The notes beneath the pieces are model-generated. The model was not told where the DNA came from. It made no database searches and saw only the letters and a list, made by a program, of their open reading frames with translations. Both the position numbers and the translations under genes were made by a program. DNA of 5,220 bases from Campylobacterota bacterium (GTDB taxonomy: Bacteria; Campylobacterota; Campylobacteria; Campylobacterales; Sulfurovaceae), in contig JAADEA010000055.1 of assembly GCA_013153675.1 (NCBI GenBank), positions 1-5,220 of the forward strand. Reading direction: 5' to 3'. Below are positions 5,105-5,220 of this stretch, one piece after another. The first letter of the stretch is position 1. Every line of letters starts with the position of its first letter.

Positions 5105-5220
5105 TTAAAAAATAGCATCATAAATTTGTTGTTGAATTTTTGAAAGTCTAAGAGGAATTAATCCGCTATCAGTTTTTATTGCAAATATATGTTTAATTAA
5201 GTCTCTTAAAATTTGTCTTG
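5105..5220 (-). CDS. End of an unidentified reading frame, possibly a phage terminase N-terminal fragment (5' end outside window)
   Basis: On the minus strand a frame is open from the window edge to TAA (5107-5105), followed at once by a second TAA (5104-5102). It gives 37 residues including HIFAIKTDSGLIPLRLSKIQ and ending QQIYDAIF. The other two minus frames have early stops, so the open frame is probably coding. The wording of a short K(T/D)xxGxIPLRLxxIQ stretch recalls the region before the Walker A motif in phage terminase large subunits, but this is memory-based and weak. If right, the Walker A region should follow but does not, so this gene is cut at the same junction as hemH. The frame is the same as that of the hemH remnant, which is probably coincidence. 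Confidence 0.4.
   Translation of the reverse strand, partial: RQILRDLIKHIFAIKTDSGLIPLRLSKIQQQIYDAIF

Overview
The window looks like chromosomal DNA from a low-GC member of the Campylobacterota (formerly Epsilonproteobacteria). G+C is roughly 30% by eye. The evidence is the class Ia ribonucleotide reductase large subunit, which carries the extra segment between its active-site cysteines that I recall from Helicobacter and Campylobacter, together with strong AGA/TTA/ATA codon bias and promoters with good -10 but poor -35 boxes. I cannot name a genus.

Layout from left to right. Positions 1-102 hold the C-terminal end of a membrane protein (+). A HU-family nucleoid protein (428-147, minus) converges on it. 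A gene-free stretch of about 440 bases (429-868) separates HU from the divergent nrdA and is dense in perfect inverted repeats. One is a palindrome with 9-bp arms immediately upstream of the probable nrdA -10 box, and another lies just downstream of that box. On the HU side there is a perfect CIRCE half-site near the probable HU start point. nrdA (869-3241) overlaps the start of a short exosortase-family membrane protease gene (3223-3717). After 108 bases containing a perfect 9-bp hairpin comes a secreted YkuD-type L,D-transpeptidase (3826-4611) with a very basic C-terminal extension. A bidirectional terminator separates it from the convergent 3' half of hemH (ferrochelatase).

The right edge is the most irregular part. 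hemH lacks its whole N-terminal half. Its reading frame runs into a GC-rich patch of about 30 bases (5071-5100), two stop codons, and then the tail of a different minus-strand reading frame that vaguely resembles the N-terminal region of phage terminase large subunits. This is either a real insertion or rearrangement breakpoint in hemH or an assembly chimera.

How the genes may work together. HU and NrdA are both tied to chromosome replication and share a divergent control region. The exosortase and the L,D-transpeptidase are both envelope enzymes (protein sorting and peptidoglycan cross-linking) lying in the same direction behind nrdA. No convincing exosortase substrate with a sorting tail is visible in the window. 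I see no complete novel system. The best leads are the nrdA operator, the nrdA-exosortase overlap, the basic-tailed transpeptidase and the hemH breakpoint.
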